Assembly (NCBI GenBank): GCA_030549335.1
Contig: CM060189.1
Coordinates: 50,748,917 to 50,812,916 of the forward strand
From: Pontederia crassipes
Lineage: Eukaryota; Streptophyta; Magnoliopsida; Commelinales; Pontederiaceae
Direction: 5' to 3'
DNA length: 64,000 nt
Both the position numbers and the translations under genes were made by a program. Below are positions 47,065-60,616 of the stretch, one piece after another; position 1 is the first letter of the stretch, and each line of letters opens with the position of its first letter. The notes below the pieces were generated by a model. That model did not search any database, was not told the origin of the DNA, and worked only from the letters and a program-made list of their open reading frames with translations.

Positions 47065-48849
47065 GAACATGATGAGATGGAAATTCGGATCATTATTATG
47101 AGTGATTGATTTTTTTTTCCTTGACCGATTAAGAGAACTCATTAATTGCTTCTTAAATCAGAATTCCAATCTCAAGTGTGTGATACATGAGCAGTGCTCA
47201 TGTGGCCACCTTACGCTGATTTTAGTTCTAGATTTTATTTCGTTGTAATAACTTTCAAAAATCTTTATATATATATTGTCGGAAACAAAAACTAATTAAT
47301 TGGCTTGGTCCAAAAATCAAATCCGAGTGTAAATATCAATGGTAATTCATGTTATCACATTAGCTAATACATTGCCATGTCCAAAAAAAAAAATTTGAAC
47401 ATGTTGTCAATGTCATATTTTTACTTTCCGAGAGGAATATGGGAGATCTTTTTATACGTTCAACTAGTTCATGAGATTTAATTTAAATTCAATCAAATTT
47501 TATTAAAATAATACTTTTTAGTATTTCAAATGTATATATCATAAGTAATACTATAAAAAGAATACTTTACAAACCATTTTTTTTAATATTCAACAGTAAT
47601 TAAAGTATTTTCTTATTTTTCTAAATGATGTTTACAATAAATATTTTTTTATAAATTTATCCAAATAAATCTGTTCCAATTTTATATAAATCTAGTATGT
47701 TTGGATAGACTTATTATATTAAAATAATATGAATTTAAATTATTAAAAAAATGTCAATTTGGAGCTCTATATATTACATTTAAAATAATTTAAAGTTGAA
47801 CCATAATTTTATTTAAACTTATTATTATAATATAAATAATATAAAAATTGAATAAATTGCTTAAAGGAATAAGTCTTAGAGAAAACTTAATTAGAAATTT
47901 TATCCCTATTCTTTTGATTAAAAAATATTTGTATTCTTTTATTTTTTTTTCTATTACAAACTTTTTTATTTTTCTTTTATATTTGATGAGTCTTTTCATA
48001 TCTTTATATTAAATATTTTTTCTTTTTTTATATTCAATTATTTTCATGTTTACTTGTTCTCACTTTCTCTTTTTTTTTCTCCTTAAATTTTTCACTCATT
48101 CTTCTTCTTAAATTTCTCAATTAACTTTCTTTTTTTTCTTTCCCAATTATTTATTTTTCTTCCTTTTTATTTTAATCTATTATTCCACTTTTGTATTTTT
48201 TTAAATCAAAAATAAAAAAATTGAATTCAACCAGTCCGATTTTTTTTTTTTACATTTTCAACTTTTAATGAAAACTGAACTATATTGAGACTAGTGGTCG
48301 AACTCGCCGGTACAATCCGATTTTTAAAATATTGTATATTTCATTAGTTATCTATTTTTACCCCTTGAAAATGCTATAATTAAAATTTCTGCAACCAAAA
48401 TTCTATGAACTTTTCGACTACAATTATTTGAAAAGGATAGTAAAAAAATATATTGTTTCTCGATAATAAAGGCAGAATTGTAAACTAAACTAGTATACTA
48501 TTTTCATTTTATTAATTATGAGAAAAAATTAATTGGAATATTGTTGATTGTTGAGAACAAATTAAATATGAAAAGAACCCATAAGTTGGATTAAAAAATA
48601 ATAATATATTTAATTGTTAAGAATTAATTATGATTTAGATTAATGATACTAGAAATGAAGATAACATGCATTTATTGGTGGTTTTAAATTAAAAAAGCTT
48701 AACTGTTAAACCATAGTAATAATTTAATATTATTAATGCTAATTAATAAATAATTTATATATGGGGTGAGGCCTCACCCTTGAACCGGCACTGGTTTAGA
48801 TGACAACTAATTATAGAGTAGATATAAGATGAAATCAGATCAGATTTTT

Positions 48850-48889
<40 letters not shown>

Positions 48890-50143
48890 AATGTCGTCTT
48901 CTCAAACCAAACCAATCAAGAACTAGTGACTTCATGAATGGATATTTAACACCCCAAAACACGGAAAATACATTAATAGGTGAACCTCTTTCCGTGTTCA
49001 TTATCGTCTTAACATTTCCATGTTTCATGGATTCATAAATATATGCCCTCTTTCTCCGAAATGATGTGTAGATTTTGAAATCCAAGTTTAGATTTGAATT
49101 ATGCCATCTTCTTGTTTTTTTATATCATTTTTTATTTTAAAAATAGATGAATAAAATGGTTTAAAAATAAAAGAATATAATAAAAATAGGAAAAAAATGG
49201 GTAAACAAAAAATAAAAGATAAAAATAAACTAATTGGCAAAGCAATAAATATATATTACTCTTTAAATATTATAAATAATATATGCATATAATAAAGGAT
49301 AAAAATATTTTTTTAATAAATAAAATTATATCACCATTTTTTTACAACTTATTATCTAAACATCAACCTTCCCCGCATCATCTCATTCCACCTCATCGGT
49401 AGTTAATTGTGAAACATATCTCCAGATCGAACGCTGTGATTTGTGCCTTCTTTTGTGGTTCGTGACAAGCCAAATCTGTTCCAATAACATACCGCGATTT
49501 CATTGGTTGCAACTTGAAATATGGAGCTGACTTGGGACATGAAATTATGATCATAACAGGTTTACTTAATCCAGAATGATAAAATTTGAACGCCAGATCG
49601 AATACACATTTTCCTATCTCTTGCACTGGATATTTTTGCACCACCAGGATTTTTGTCATCTGTAGAATGATCAAACAAATTACAATCCCCATAAGCAACA
49701 ACTGGAGAGGGAAAAAAAAGGTAAAAATTGCAGCATTCCATATCAAGAATGCTAGCTAGCTATCCACGTATAGTTAGTTCCCTGTCATTTAATCCTCAGC
49801 TGCTCAACTTTATGACTGCAGCGAAATAGAAAAATGCAGCTGTTCGACTTATCATGCACTCTCTCTCTCTCTCTCTTTTCCAGAATAAAAGATCAATCAG
49901 ATCAATCCTGATACTGTACACAGTTTAACCTTGAGATTCATATTTAACTTCACAAGATAATAATGATGATAATAATAAAAAAGAATCCTAGGTTCTAATT
50001 GGCTTCACCTGTGCATGCTGCTGTAACTGAGTCTGAATTAGTGGCATTTGCCAGCTATCAGGCTTGTCAAGTTCCTGAGAACTGCAACAATGCAGCTGCT
50101 GAAGCTGCAGGCCTTGACAAACAGATCATTCACATTGCTTAAG
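47065..50143. other. AT-rich intergenic DNA
   Basis: No gene could be recognised. A (TA)n tract occupies about 48853-48884, and a (CT)n tract lies at about 49859-49877. A minus-strand frame at 49393-49746 (117 residues) and a glutamine-rich candidate exon on the minus strand at about 49995-50080 have splice-like borders but no recognisable homology. Confidence 0.45.
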
Positions 50144-51139
50144 TGTAATGCTCCCGAAATGCACCTCGCCACGTGATCGAATACATCTCGGGAACGTTAC
50201 GAGACGTGGCTTACGTGTACAATAATTTGACCAAAATAAGACTTTGACTGGTCAACATAATAAAGACATAATTGCTGAAGAAAAAATAGTTATTATTTGA
50301 TTAAAAAGATATATAATAGAAAATGAGTGCAGAAGTCTTAACAAGATAACATAACTGAGTTTCAAATAATATAAATAAAAGAGTTTGCATAAGATAAATA
50401 CAACTCGATGAAAATAAAAAGAAAGCTGAAGAGACTCGATTTCATGTGCAAAGATCACCACGAGCTCGGTCTGTCGCCTGCGTCATCATCTTTTTACTGT
50501 GGCAAGTTGTTACCTGTGACATTGAATACACAGAAAAGATGAATCTCCCTGTGAGCTTTGACGCCCAGTACATAATAATCATATGACATATAAATAATAA
50601 TGATATCATAAAGATAATCAACTAAACATAGTCATAAAAATGATAGAGTCATGCAGATATGATTTGTACAATAACATCATGATCAAGAGACATGAAATAG
50701 AATGACATGATTAATGATAACATGATAAGTGTAACAAGAAGGATAGCTTAATCATCTTTAAATTCATATGGAATAATTGATCATGAGATTAAGAATCATC
50801 ATCATAAAATATCATAATATCATTGAGCATTACCCATTATCATAATCATTGTCATCTTTACATTTTCATTATGTTACACTTATTTTGGAGTGTCTTTCAA
50901 CTCCCTTTAATAGGGCCGGCGAAGTATCTTTAGACTCCTTTTTGGCCAGGGCGGAGCATCTCAACGTCTAATATGGGCTGGTGGAGTATCTTTCGATTCT
51001 TTTTTGGCCAGGTTGACCGTCGTCAATATAACATAAGAAGAGCTCTTCATTTAATATTTTCATCTTTTATCTTATTCATCATAAAATTATCTTTGTAATT
51101 CAAGATTCGAAGATCATGAATAATAAGATTGAGTATTCA

Positions 51140-53696
51140 TGTAACACCCCGAGACCCACGTGACTTTTACGTGCTCAGAGTCGTCCCAGAGGCGCTACTC
51201 AATTTTCTATAAAATATTTTTGCGGAATATAAACAATAAATGCGGAAGACTTTTTCAATAATAACAGCTAATAATCCATTATATTCAAAATAATTAAAAT
51301 ATTAATAAGTTCACAATTCTAATAAATGCGGAAATAATAAAAACTAGACAACTCAATCTAGAACATGTGCAACATCTGTCTATCACTGAGCATAGCCACC
51401 TGCAGGATCATCCTCTATCAAAGTACTCTCACCTGCACGGATCCAGGTACAGGGAAATATCCATGAGTATAAAAATACTCAGTACGTAGGGTCTACTAAA
51501 CAATCAATATGCTCAATCGAAAATAAGATATAATCAATGATGAGTCAATTGAGCAATCAATTTACAATATAACGATTTATCAACATGAGCAACTATATCA
51601 AGTTATGGTCAAAAAACCAATCAATAGAGATAGCAATTAATAATTGCCTAATCAATTGGATCGATGATTCAATATAACAATAGGACAATAAAGTCATTAA
51701 TCAATAGGAATGATCAGAAAAAGATCAGATGATCGATCAATATTGATTTAGCAATTAAATGTCTGATCACTATGACACTGTTCAATTTAATAATTTTCAA
51801 TTCAATATCAATGGCCATTGGTCAATTACAATTCAATTCGATTCAATGGGCGGAGGCAATGCCAGTCAACGCCAGTATCCAAATGACCATGATCTATTCA
51901 ATTCGATTTCAATCCAACTCAATTCGATTCGATTTTAATTTAATTCAATTCAATTTACAATGTTTGAAGTTATCCAATTCAATGGGAGCGCTCGGTCAAT
52001 TAAGGGACACCATGCCACTTTCATGCAGGCCAGTGGGGGATCAGTGCCACGGCAAGCCCAATACGATTCAATGGGTTCGTGTATGGTGGGGGACGAGTGA
52101 CCATACACAGGACAGTCATAGTTTTTACACTATCTGCCCCATTCAATTCAATTCAATTCAATTGGTCCCGGCTTAGTGGCAATCAGTTAACATGGGCCCA
52201 GTAGCTTTCGACTTTTATCTTGTTTACCTAAAATGTCTATCTTTAAACAATTTAATTTAGGTAAAACACAAGACCCAATCAGAAAGACTACTGGATCAGT
52301 ATCATAATTAATGATAAGATCGGATAGGATAATAAAATATGATCAGATATGATGACAATACGATCATATGATGTGCTAATATTATTATCAAGTATGATAA
52401 ATAATATAATCAGGCATGATAATCAAGAGCGATCAATAATAATATAATTAATATATCACAATATTAATAAGGAATGATAACCATGTTATCATAATAATTA
52501 ACAATAATACAATCAACATATCATACTCCGTCATAATGATAACAAGATAATTACTATAAAACTGATAATTAAAATAAAATCAACTAATAAAATAACACTC
52601 AATTCTTCTTTTTTTTTCTTTTCTATTTCTTTTCATGTTGGCCTATAAAATTCAGTAAATAACTTTTCTCGTCGGAAAATTATAACAGAAGGAAATTACA
52701 ATCCTTCCTTTTCCAGCATGCCAACTAAAATTATAACAGAAGCACGTTTTTTTTATCTTTGCCATAAAAATTTCTTTCCATATTTTTATTCTATTTTTTT
52801 TTCTATGCTTTCTCATATGGTAAATCCAATTCCTATTATTTACTTTCCTCTCTCCTATTCACGAAGTGCCACACCTTTTTTTTTTCTTCCTTCTCTCTCC
52901 ATATCACCTGCACACACGTTTGTTTATTTTTCTTCTTTCTCTCTCCACACATCTGCACACACGTTTGTTTATTTTTCTTCTTTCTCTCTCCACACATCTC
53001 ACGGCCGTTAATTCTCTCCCTTACCTCCTCTCTCTTTCTTGTTTTTTTTTCTGACGTATCCCCTTTCCCTCTCTTCAATGTCAAACGTGATTAATCTTTT
53101 TTTTTATTTCCTCTCAATTCTTTTTATTTTCCTTCGACGCAACTGTTGATGGAACATATTTTTTTTCTTTCTTCGAGCAAAATCCCTCTTTCACTTCGGC
53201 CTAAGAAATCTTTTTTTTTCTTTTAAAAAAACATGGCGACCCTTTTTCAATCTAACAGTAGAAATTCCAATACAAATAAAAAAACCTACGGATCCCCCCT
53301 ACGTACCTCGTAGCCGTTCGACGTTGAATCATGCCTTGCCACGCCTCTGCCGTCGGACACCAAGAACCCATAGAAAAGAAAACTCTTTTGACGATCGACT
53401 CTAAGGATTTATTTATAGGGCTCTTAAATCTTTATCTCCAATTCATCTATAACTTACAATCCTAATCAAATTTAATCTTTTAATTAATCCCTTTTAACAA
53501 TTTTGATTTGTTTTAATAATTAAATAATTCCGAATTTAAATAAATATCCCATAATACACTTTTATCCTTAATTAAACTCCTCCCCTATTTTCCTTTATTT
53601 TCGGAATTATTTATTATAATAATATTAATGGTCATTTTTCTCAAAATAAATAATAAAATATTATTTTTCTAACTCTAAAAAATTAGGGTCGTTACA
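51140..53696 (-). repeat. 3' LTR of the young gypsy element
   Basis: It is 2,557 bp and nearly identical to 57110-59666. On the plus strand it is followed by cctccttaaaaataa, which on the minus strand is the aaggaggt polypurine-like tract next to the 3' LTR. A 41-residue-scale repeat (cacacacgtttgtttattt, twice near 52910 and 52955) and long T-runs lie within. The 97- to 134-residue frames here come from simple-sequence DNA. Confidence 0.95.
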
Positions 53697-55859
53697 TCAT
53701 AACCTCCTTAAAAATAAATTCGTCCTCGAATTTGCGTAAACGAAACTACATCATCTACCTAACGAATTTGAAAAATCTTTTCTGATTTCAACTTTTCGTT
53801 TTAAAATGTCATCTTCATCTTCATGATGTGTCCTACGTATGTTAGATCTCCATTTTGATTCAATTCTTGTAATCTCACTATGTCAGCCTACTATTTTTGT
53901 CTCATGTGGACTACCTTCAACATTTCTTGATGAAGCAATTTTTTTTGTCAACATCCTTGTGAATGTGCCGTCAGTTATTCTCATGACGAGAATTGTCATC
54001 AACGAACTGTCCATCAACCTCGCTCCAGTTAATAAGTGAGCAATAATGCCTTCCATACATGACTATGAAGTGGCATGCCTATGTCAGAGTAGTGACTGTT
54101 GCCACATACTAACTTCACTAGTGGAAGCTGATTGTTCCAACTATCACTCCGGTCTAATGCAAGTCCAGAACATATTTTTTTTTAAGGGTTTGAATTGTCC
54201 ATTCAGACTACTCATTCATCTGTGAATGGAAGGTGATCTAGAAGTTCAACCACATCCCAATTGCTCTATAGATGCTCCATCAGAATTGGTCTATGCATTA
54301 TAGATTCTTATCCGACGCGATGGATATCAACACTCCATGTAGTCGGATAACCTCCTTAAAAAAAATGATCATGAGGCTTTCGATGGACTAACATTTCTCT
54401 AATGGGTATGACATTGGCTATTTTAATATATCGATCCTCTATTACTCCTATCACATTGTGTCCATGTCAAGCCCTCTAATAACATCCATCGTTATCTTTT
54501 TTTTTTTTAATGCTATTGAGGATTTTCAAGCTCTTGTAGTACACTATGTGACCTCTGATGCTTCACTTTAATTTGCCGACCTTCCATAGTAATTTCGATT
54601 GCATGTAAGATGTGTTGCTATCCTTGCACCATCACTGTTGGTCACTAGACTGAGTTGGACGATACAATTGCTCAATGCTCATATTCTGTCGGCTCACCGT
54701 CAAATGAGCAAGTGACCTTTCTGCTTAACATTTGCTTAATTGAGTTTGCTTTGACAAACTCGTAATCTTTCAATAATTGGATCCCCAAATGTTCGGAAGT
54801 GTACCTTAACTTTGGTGGTTCGTGGAGAATTCAAACTCTTCACCCTACACATTGTGTCACCAATTCTTGGGGTGAAGACCACAATTGCTAATTCGATATC
54901 TAATCGTCTTAATGTATTGGCAACTATCTTATTCCTATATAGCATCAAGACTCATGCCATGCGGGGGTTGTATGCATGATTGTGGGCGACATAACCTCGG
55001 CCTGAAGGTCTTTTCAAAAGAAGGACATCGTTGTCAATTTCTTCTCCAATTCTTAAAACCTATTTTTAGCTTTTCCTGAGCCATTCAAATTTGTATATCT
55101 TTTTGTCCTTCTTGGTGAGGTTCGTCCATGGCAATACTATCGTGCAGTAATCTGGTGCGACTCTCCGCTAATATTCTGCAAGTCTAATGCGACTGTTCAA
55201 AAAGATCTTGCAAGTCTAAGGAAATTTTTTTTTCCTCTTTAACACGTCCATTGGTTGAATCCATTTGATTATAGCATTCATCTTTTGATATTCCATCTAT
55301 ACGATATTTCTAGAGAACATTATCTCATTCTGCCAAAATTTGTATTTCGATAATTTGGCGCATACTCATTTCTCTTAATGTTTGCAGTGCAATCTGCAAA
55401 TGTTCTGCATGTTCCTCTAGGCTTGACGAATATATTGGAATATCATCGATCTTGGATTAACCAATGTAGTAATAACTATACTATAATTTTTCAACATACT
55501 TGGATGTTGTCCTTCTTCCATACTATTATGTGTGCACTTCATCACTTTTTCTATTGAGTTTGAGTGCTCGACTTTTTACGGTAAATTATGAGCACCAACT
55601 AATCGATAACCTCCTTAGAAATATTGTCATATGAGTGCTTCCATTAAACACTCTACTTTTCAATGGTCAAAATTTTTTTTTTTATGAAAAGTAAACTATA
55701 AACTATATTCATTCCATATAACACATGCTATTTGGATATACAAAATATCTAAAGACTAATTGGAGTGGAGATTACAATTTCGACTTGATTAAGCTTCAAG
55801 TCATATGTCATAACATATCAATCTATTTGGGTGATTTCAGCACCATTCTTGGAGGCCTA
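53697..55859 (-). pseudogene. pol remnants of the young gypsy element
   Basis: Minus-strand translation shows a reverse transcriptase palm remnant near 55325-55440 (DIPIYSSSLEEHAEHLQIAL, whose catalytic aspartates are largely lost) and an integrase C-half remnant near 54190-54330 (a TFHSQMNE then SEWTIQTLKK block corresponding to the conserved region around the catalytic Glu). Stops and frameshifts occur every few dozen codons. The interior is shorter than a full gypsy pol, so large parts have been deleted. Confidence 0.7.
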
Positions 55860-56884
55860 TTGTTGTCGTAGAGGTTCGACCCATTTTGATTCATCGCAAT
55901 CTCTTGCGAAGTGACACATCTTGCCACAATTTAGGCATGCTCCCGTTGCCCAATAACATTCACCGAGATGCATTTTGTGGCAGTAATTATATGATTCTCT
56001 ATGTGGTGGAGGATCATTCCGTGTTGGATATGACTTTCCTCGGTTGTAGTTTTCGTGATGCCGCTTCTCTCTTCTTTGATGTTTTCTATCTTTACTCCAA
56101 ATATGATTATGATCATTATATATATATCCTCTTGATTCGGTTGAGTTGCGTTTGTTATGTCATCATTTTCACGCATGGTAGCAAACTATTTCGCAACTTG
56201 AAGGGTATGATAGTTATAACATTTTACCCGTCCTCGAAGGCTTAGCTTGAGACCTTCCACCCATTGCTTAACGCGATTTCTATCTGATTGACGTCGAGTA
56301 CCATACTTCTCCAACTTTAAGAATTCGATCGTGTAGTCCTCGACTGTCATGGTATCATGTTGTAGATCTCGATATTCCTTCCGTTTTCTCGCTCTTTGGG
56401 AAACAGGTAAATAGCGATCCTTGAATATCTTTTTAAACTTTCTCCAAGGAATCAGGTCCTTTCCGGAGAATGTGCCAGCCTTTGTTGCTTTCCACCAATG
56501 CCTAGCGTCACATGTCAAACGCCTCGTAGCACATATAGTCTTGCAGTTCTCACCGCAGTCCATCTTCACTATAGTTTGGTCAATTTCTTTCAGCCACCTA
56601 TAGGCTTTCTCGAAGTTGTCCTTCCCATCAAATTGGGGAGGCTGTACGTTGAGAAAACGCTTAACAATTTCTTTTCGATTATCGTGAAGGGGAACATCAT
56701 GACTCTTAGTATTACTATAGTCTCTATACATTGAACGAGATTCATATGATGATGATCCATGGTTCGAACGTTCCTCTTGACGCTCATTGACCCATTCATT
56801 ATTTACTTGTGGGCCTTGGGCCGCTTGGCCATCCTCCTCTGCCCTTTGAGGATTCGATCATCGATATCTATTTCTCGGTTCATG
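55860..56884 (-). pseudogene. gag of the young gypsy element, broken
   Basis: On the minus strand an ATG near 56884 (MNREIDIDDR) is followed by a frameshift near 56850. A long frame (56186-56731 and its upstream extension) then reads NVQPPQFDGKDNFEKAYRWL, the retrotransposon gag core, and TVEDYTIEFLKLEKYG. A stop at 56186-56188 interrupts the frame, and a further shift precedes two zinc knuckles near 55875-55985 (HKMHLGECYWATG, then CLNCGKMCHFARDC). The intact knuckle spacing CX2CX4HX4C remains. The protein cannot be made in full. Confidence 0.8.
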
Positions 56885-57095
56885 ATAAAATTGATGAGAG
56901 GTCATCAACTTGAAAGACATATGTGCTCACTCAATAATAAACAATACAATACAATTCCATAAGTAAGTAGTCAATGACAATGTCATAATGAAAAACTTAC
57001 TTGACCCTACTGGATGGCTGCAGTGGTTGCTCGTGACAGTTGCACATGGACTCAATTTTATCTATTAGAGACAGCTAAGAAGTGTCTCTCCTTAG

Positions 57096-57106
57096 GCTCT
57101 GATACC
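57096..57106 (-). other. Primer-binding site of the young gypsy element
   Basis: The plus-strand gctctgatacc is the complement of an initiator-Met tRNA primer site, three bases from the 5' LTR start (57110). The twelfth base departs from the consensus. Confidence 0.85.
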
Positions 57107-57109
57107 TTC

Positions 57110-59666
57110 TGTAACACCCCGAGACCCACGTGACTTTTACGTGCTCAGAGTCGTCCCAGAGGCGCTACTCAATTTTCTATAAAATATTTTTGCGGAATAT
57201 AAACAATAAATGCGGAAGACTTTTTCAATAATAACAGCTAATAATCCATTATATTCAAAATAATTAAAATATTAATAAGTTCACAATTCTAATAAATGCG
57301 GAAATAATAAAAACTAGACAACTCAATCTAGAACATGTGCAACATCTGTCTATCACTGAGCATAGCCACCTGCAGGATCATCCTCTATCAAAGTACTCTC
57401 ACCTGCACGGATCCAGGTACAGGGAAATATCCATGAGTATAAAAATACTCAGTACGTAGGGTCTACTAAACAATCAATATGCTCAATCGAAAATAAGATA
57501 TAATCAATGATGAGTCAATTGAGCAATCAATTTACAATATAACGATTTATCAACATGAGCAACTATATCAAGTTATGGTCAAAAGACCAATCAATAGAGA
57601 TAGCAATTAATAATTGCCTAATCAATTGGATCGATGATTCAATATAACAATAGGACAATAAAGTCATTAATCAATAGGAATGATCAGAAAAAGATCAGAT
57701 GATCGATCAATATTGATTTAGCAATTAAATGTCTGATCACTATGACACTGTTCAATTTAATAATTTTCAATTCAATATCAATGGCCATTGGTCAATTACA
57801 ATTCAATTCGATTCAATGGGCGGAGGCAATGCCAGTCAACGCCAGTATCCAAATGACCATGATCTATTCAATTCGATTTCAATCCAACTCAATTCGATTC
57901 GATTTTAATTTAATTCAATTCAATTTACAATGTTTGGAGTTATCCAATTCAATGGGAGCGCTCGGTCAATTAAGGGACACCATGCCACTTTCATGCAGGC
58001 CAGTGGGGGATCAGTGCCACGGCAAGCCCAATACGATTCAATGGGTTCGTGTATGGTGGGGGACGAGTGACCATACACAGGACAGCCATAGTTTTTACAC
58101 TATCTGCCCCATTCAATTCAATTCAATTCAATTGGTCCCGGCTTAGTGGCAATCAGTTAACATGGGCCCAGTAGCTTTCGACTTTTATCTTGTTTACCTA
58201 AAATGTCTATCTTTAAACAATTTAATTTAGGTAAAACACAAGACCCAATCAGAAAGACTACTGGATCAGTATCATAATTAATGATAAGATCGGATAGGAT
58301 AATAAAATATGATCAGATATGATGACAATACGATCATATGATGTGCTAATATTATTATCAAGTATGATAAATAATATAATCAGGCATGATAATCAAGAGC
58401 GATCAATAATAATATAATTAATATATCACAATATTAATAAGGAATGATAACCATGTTATCATAATAATTAACAATAATACAATCAACATATCATACTCCG
58501 TCATAATGATAACAAGATAATTACTATAAAACTGATAATTAAAATAAAATCAACTAATAAAATAACACTCAATTCTTCTTTTTTTTTCTTTTCTATTTCT
58601 TTTCATGTTGGCCTATAAAATTCAGTAAATAACTTTTCTCGTCGGAAAATTATAACAGAAGGAAATTACAATCCTTCCTTTTCCAGCATGCCAACTAAAA
58701 TTATAACAGAAGCACGTTTTTTTTATCTTTGCCATAAAAATTTCTTTCCATATTTTTATTCTATTTTTTTTTCTATGCTTTCTCATATGGTAAATCCAAT
58801 TCCTATTATTTACTTTCCTCTCTCCTATTCACGAAGTGCCACACCTTTTTTTTTTCTTCCTTCTCTCTCCATATCACCTGCACACACGTTTGTTTATTTT
58901 TCTTCTTTCTCTCTCCACACATCTGCACACACGTTTGTTTATTTTTCTTCTTTCTCTCTCCACACATCTCACGGCCGTTAATTCTCTCCCTTACCTCCTC
59001 TCTCTTTCTTGTTTTTTTTTCTGACGTATCCCCTTTCCCTCTCTTCAATGTCAAACGTGATTAATCTTTTTTTTTATTTCCTCTCAATTCTTTTTATTTT
59101 CCTTCGACGCAACTGTTGATGGAACATATTTTTTTTCTTTCTTCGAGCAAAATCCCTCTTTCACTTCGGCCTAAGAAATCTTTTTTTTTCTTTTAAAAAA
59201 ACATGGCGACCCTTTTTCAATCTAACAGTAGAAATTCCAATACAAATAAAAAAACCTACGGATCCCCCCTACGTACCTCGTAGCCGTTCGACGTTGAATC
59301 ATGCCTTGCCACGCCTCTGCCGTCGGACACCAAGAACCCATAGAAAAGAAAACTCTTTTGACGATCGACTCTAAGGATTTATTTATAGGGCTCTTAAATC
59401 TTTATCTCCAATTCATCTATAACTTACAATCCTAATCAAATTTAATCTTTTAATTAATCCCTTTTAACAATTTTGATTTGTTTTAATAATTAAATAATTC
59501 CGAATTTAAATAAATATCCCATAATACACTTTTATCCTTAATTAAACTCCTCCCCTATTTTCCTTTATTTTCGGAATTATTTATTATAATAATATTAATG
59601 GTCATTTTTCTCAAAATAAATAATAAAATATTATTTTTCTAACTCTAAAAAATTAGGGTCGTTACA
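57110..59666 (-). repeat. 5' LTR of the young gypsy element
   Basis: It is 2,557 bp long and collinear with 51140-53696 at a constant offset of 5,970, so no length change has occurred since insertion. On the minus strand it is the upstream LTR and is adjoined by the primer-binding site at 57096-57106. Confidence 0.95.
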
Positions 59667-60616
59667 ATTCAAATCAGGATACATAACATCGAGCGATCAT
59701 GAAAGGGAAATGGTAAGATCAGATACATTGATAAAATCGTAATGGGTAAAATCAGCAGCATTGATAATGTAATAGAATAAAAAGAATCATAATGTCGCAT
59801 AAGATCACGTGGGCTTTACATAAACAAATGTACAAGTGCTAACTATAAAAAAAATAATGTTGAGATGGAAAAATCCCATGCTACATGTGCATGATACTAT
59901 AGCTGGCCCGCAATAGTTTAGCTGCCGTGGAAATGCACTTGATTTAGTGCATTTAATCCACCTATAATTGGGTTGCATTTGCACCTGATAGATGGGAATT
60001 AATGCATGTGAAAATATGCATTTAATGTCTCGCATGTAATGCATTTTAGTGCATACGCATGTAATGCATTTTTTTGTGCATTAGTCTTACACTTAGGCAC
60101 TACACTAAGTTATGTCCTTTCATCTGAGATTGAAGACGCTAAATGAGACTCGACATGTAGAGGTCATATCTAAATATATATGATTAATAATATAGTAATG
60201 CAAGGTATTGGTGCCAGATGGAAGGGACGAACGCATATAACTATATATATAATTTTCCTTTCGTCGAGAAGACAAATCACGATTTATCCTGATGTTGTGC
60301 GCTAAATAAAAAAAATCAAAGCAGGCCAAGAAAAATCCTTAGAAAAGTGTACCTCTTTTTATTTCTTCCTTTCTAACGTGACGGTGGATGTCCTCAACGT
60401 CCACGACGTCCCCTGCGATGACGACGTGTGAGAGTATGATGGCCTTCTCCCTTTTCCTCTCATGCCGCAGCGACGTACAAATGGGTATCAGCCGGCGCTT
60501 AGGTTTCTTTAATTATCTTTTTATTAGGCTACATCTTGGACTCCGTGAAGTTAGGGGCAGTTACGAACGAGTCCACCTTTTTTTTTTCTTTTTTTTTTTA
60601 AGAATAGGGTGTCACA

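Larger units (their letters stand above)
51140..59666 (-). mobile_element. Young, coding-defective Ty3/gypsy retrotransposon, 8,527 bp
   Basis: Two LTRs (51140-53696 and 57110-59666, each 2,557 bp) flank a 3,413-bp interior. The pentamer ATTCA lies on both sides (51135-51139 and 59667-59671). The LTRs start TGTAACACCCC and end gtcgttaca. I found only three differences between them (51615/57585, 51967/57937, 52116/58086), all transitions. The interior has a primer-binding site and a gag with zinc knuckles, but pol is reduced to fragments full of stops. The structure is therefore recent while the coding region is old and dead. Confidence 0.95.
50144..60616 (-). mobile_element. Solo LTR split by a younger gypsy element
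   Basis: The outer ends are TGTAATGCTCCC (50144) and its imperfect complement, ending agggtgtcaca (60616), the usual LTR terminal inverted repeat. The hexamer gcttaa occurs immediately outside both ends (50137-50142 and 60617-60622), with one extra base on the left, consistent with a slightly altered target duplication. Removing the young element (51140-59666 plus one ATTCA copy) leaves an LTR of about 1.94 kb without an internal region. No gene is present in the two arms. The right arm (59672-60616) contains a repeated catgtaatgcattttagtgc-type phrase near 60030-60075. Confidence 0.6.

Noticed and set aside
49393-49746. 117-codon minus-strand frame
   Set aside because: No motif, no supporting neighbours, and AT-driven composition.
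49995-50080. Glutamine-rich minus-strand candidate exon (QELDKPDSWQMPLIQTQ)
   Set aside because: Splice-like borders exist, but I could not link it to a neighbouring exon or recognise a family. Listed only as part of the intergenic description.
51772-52176. 134-codon plus-strand frame, repeated at 57742-58146
   Set aside because: It lies within both LTRs of the gypsy element and is built from ttcaattcaatt-type simple sequence. It is on the strand opposite to the element's genes.
52718-53084. Frames of 62-97 codons on both strands, repeated at 58688-59054
   Set aside because: They are pyrimidine-rich LTR sequence with an internal repeat. The duplication is explained by the two LTRs.
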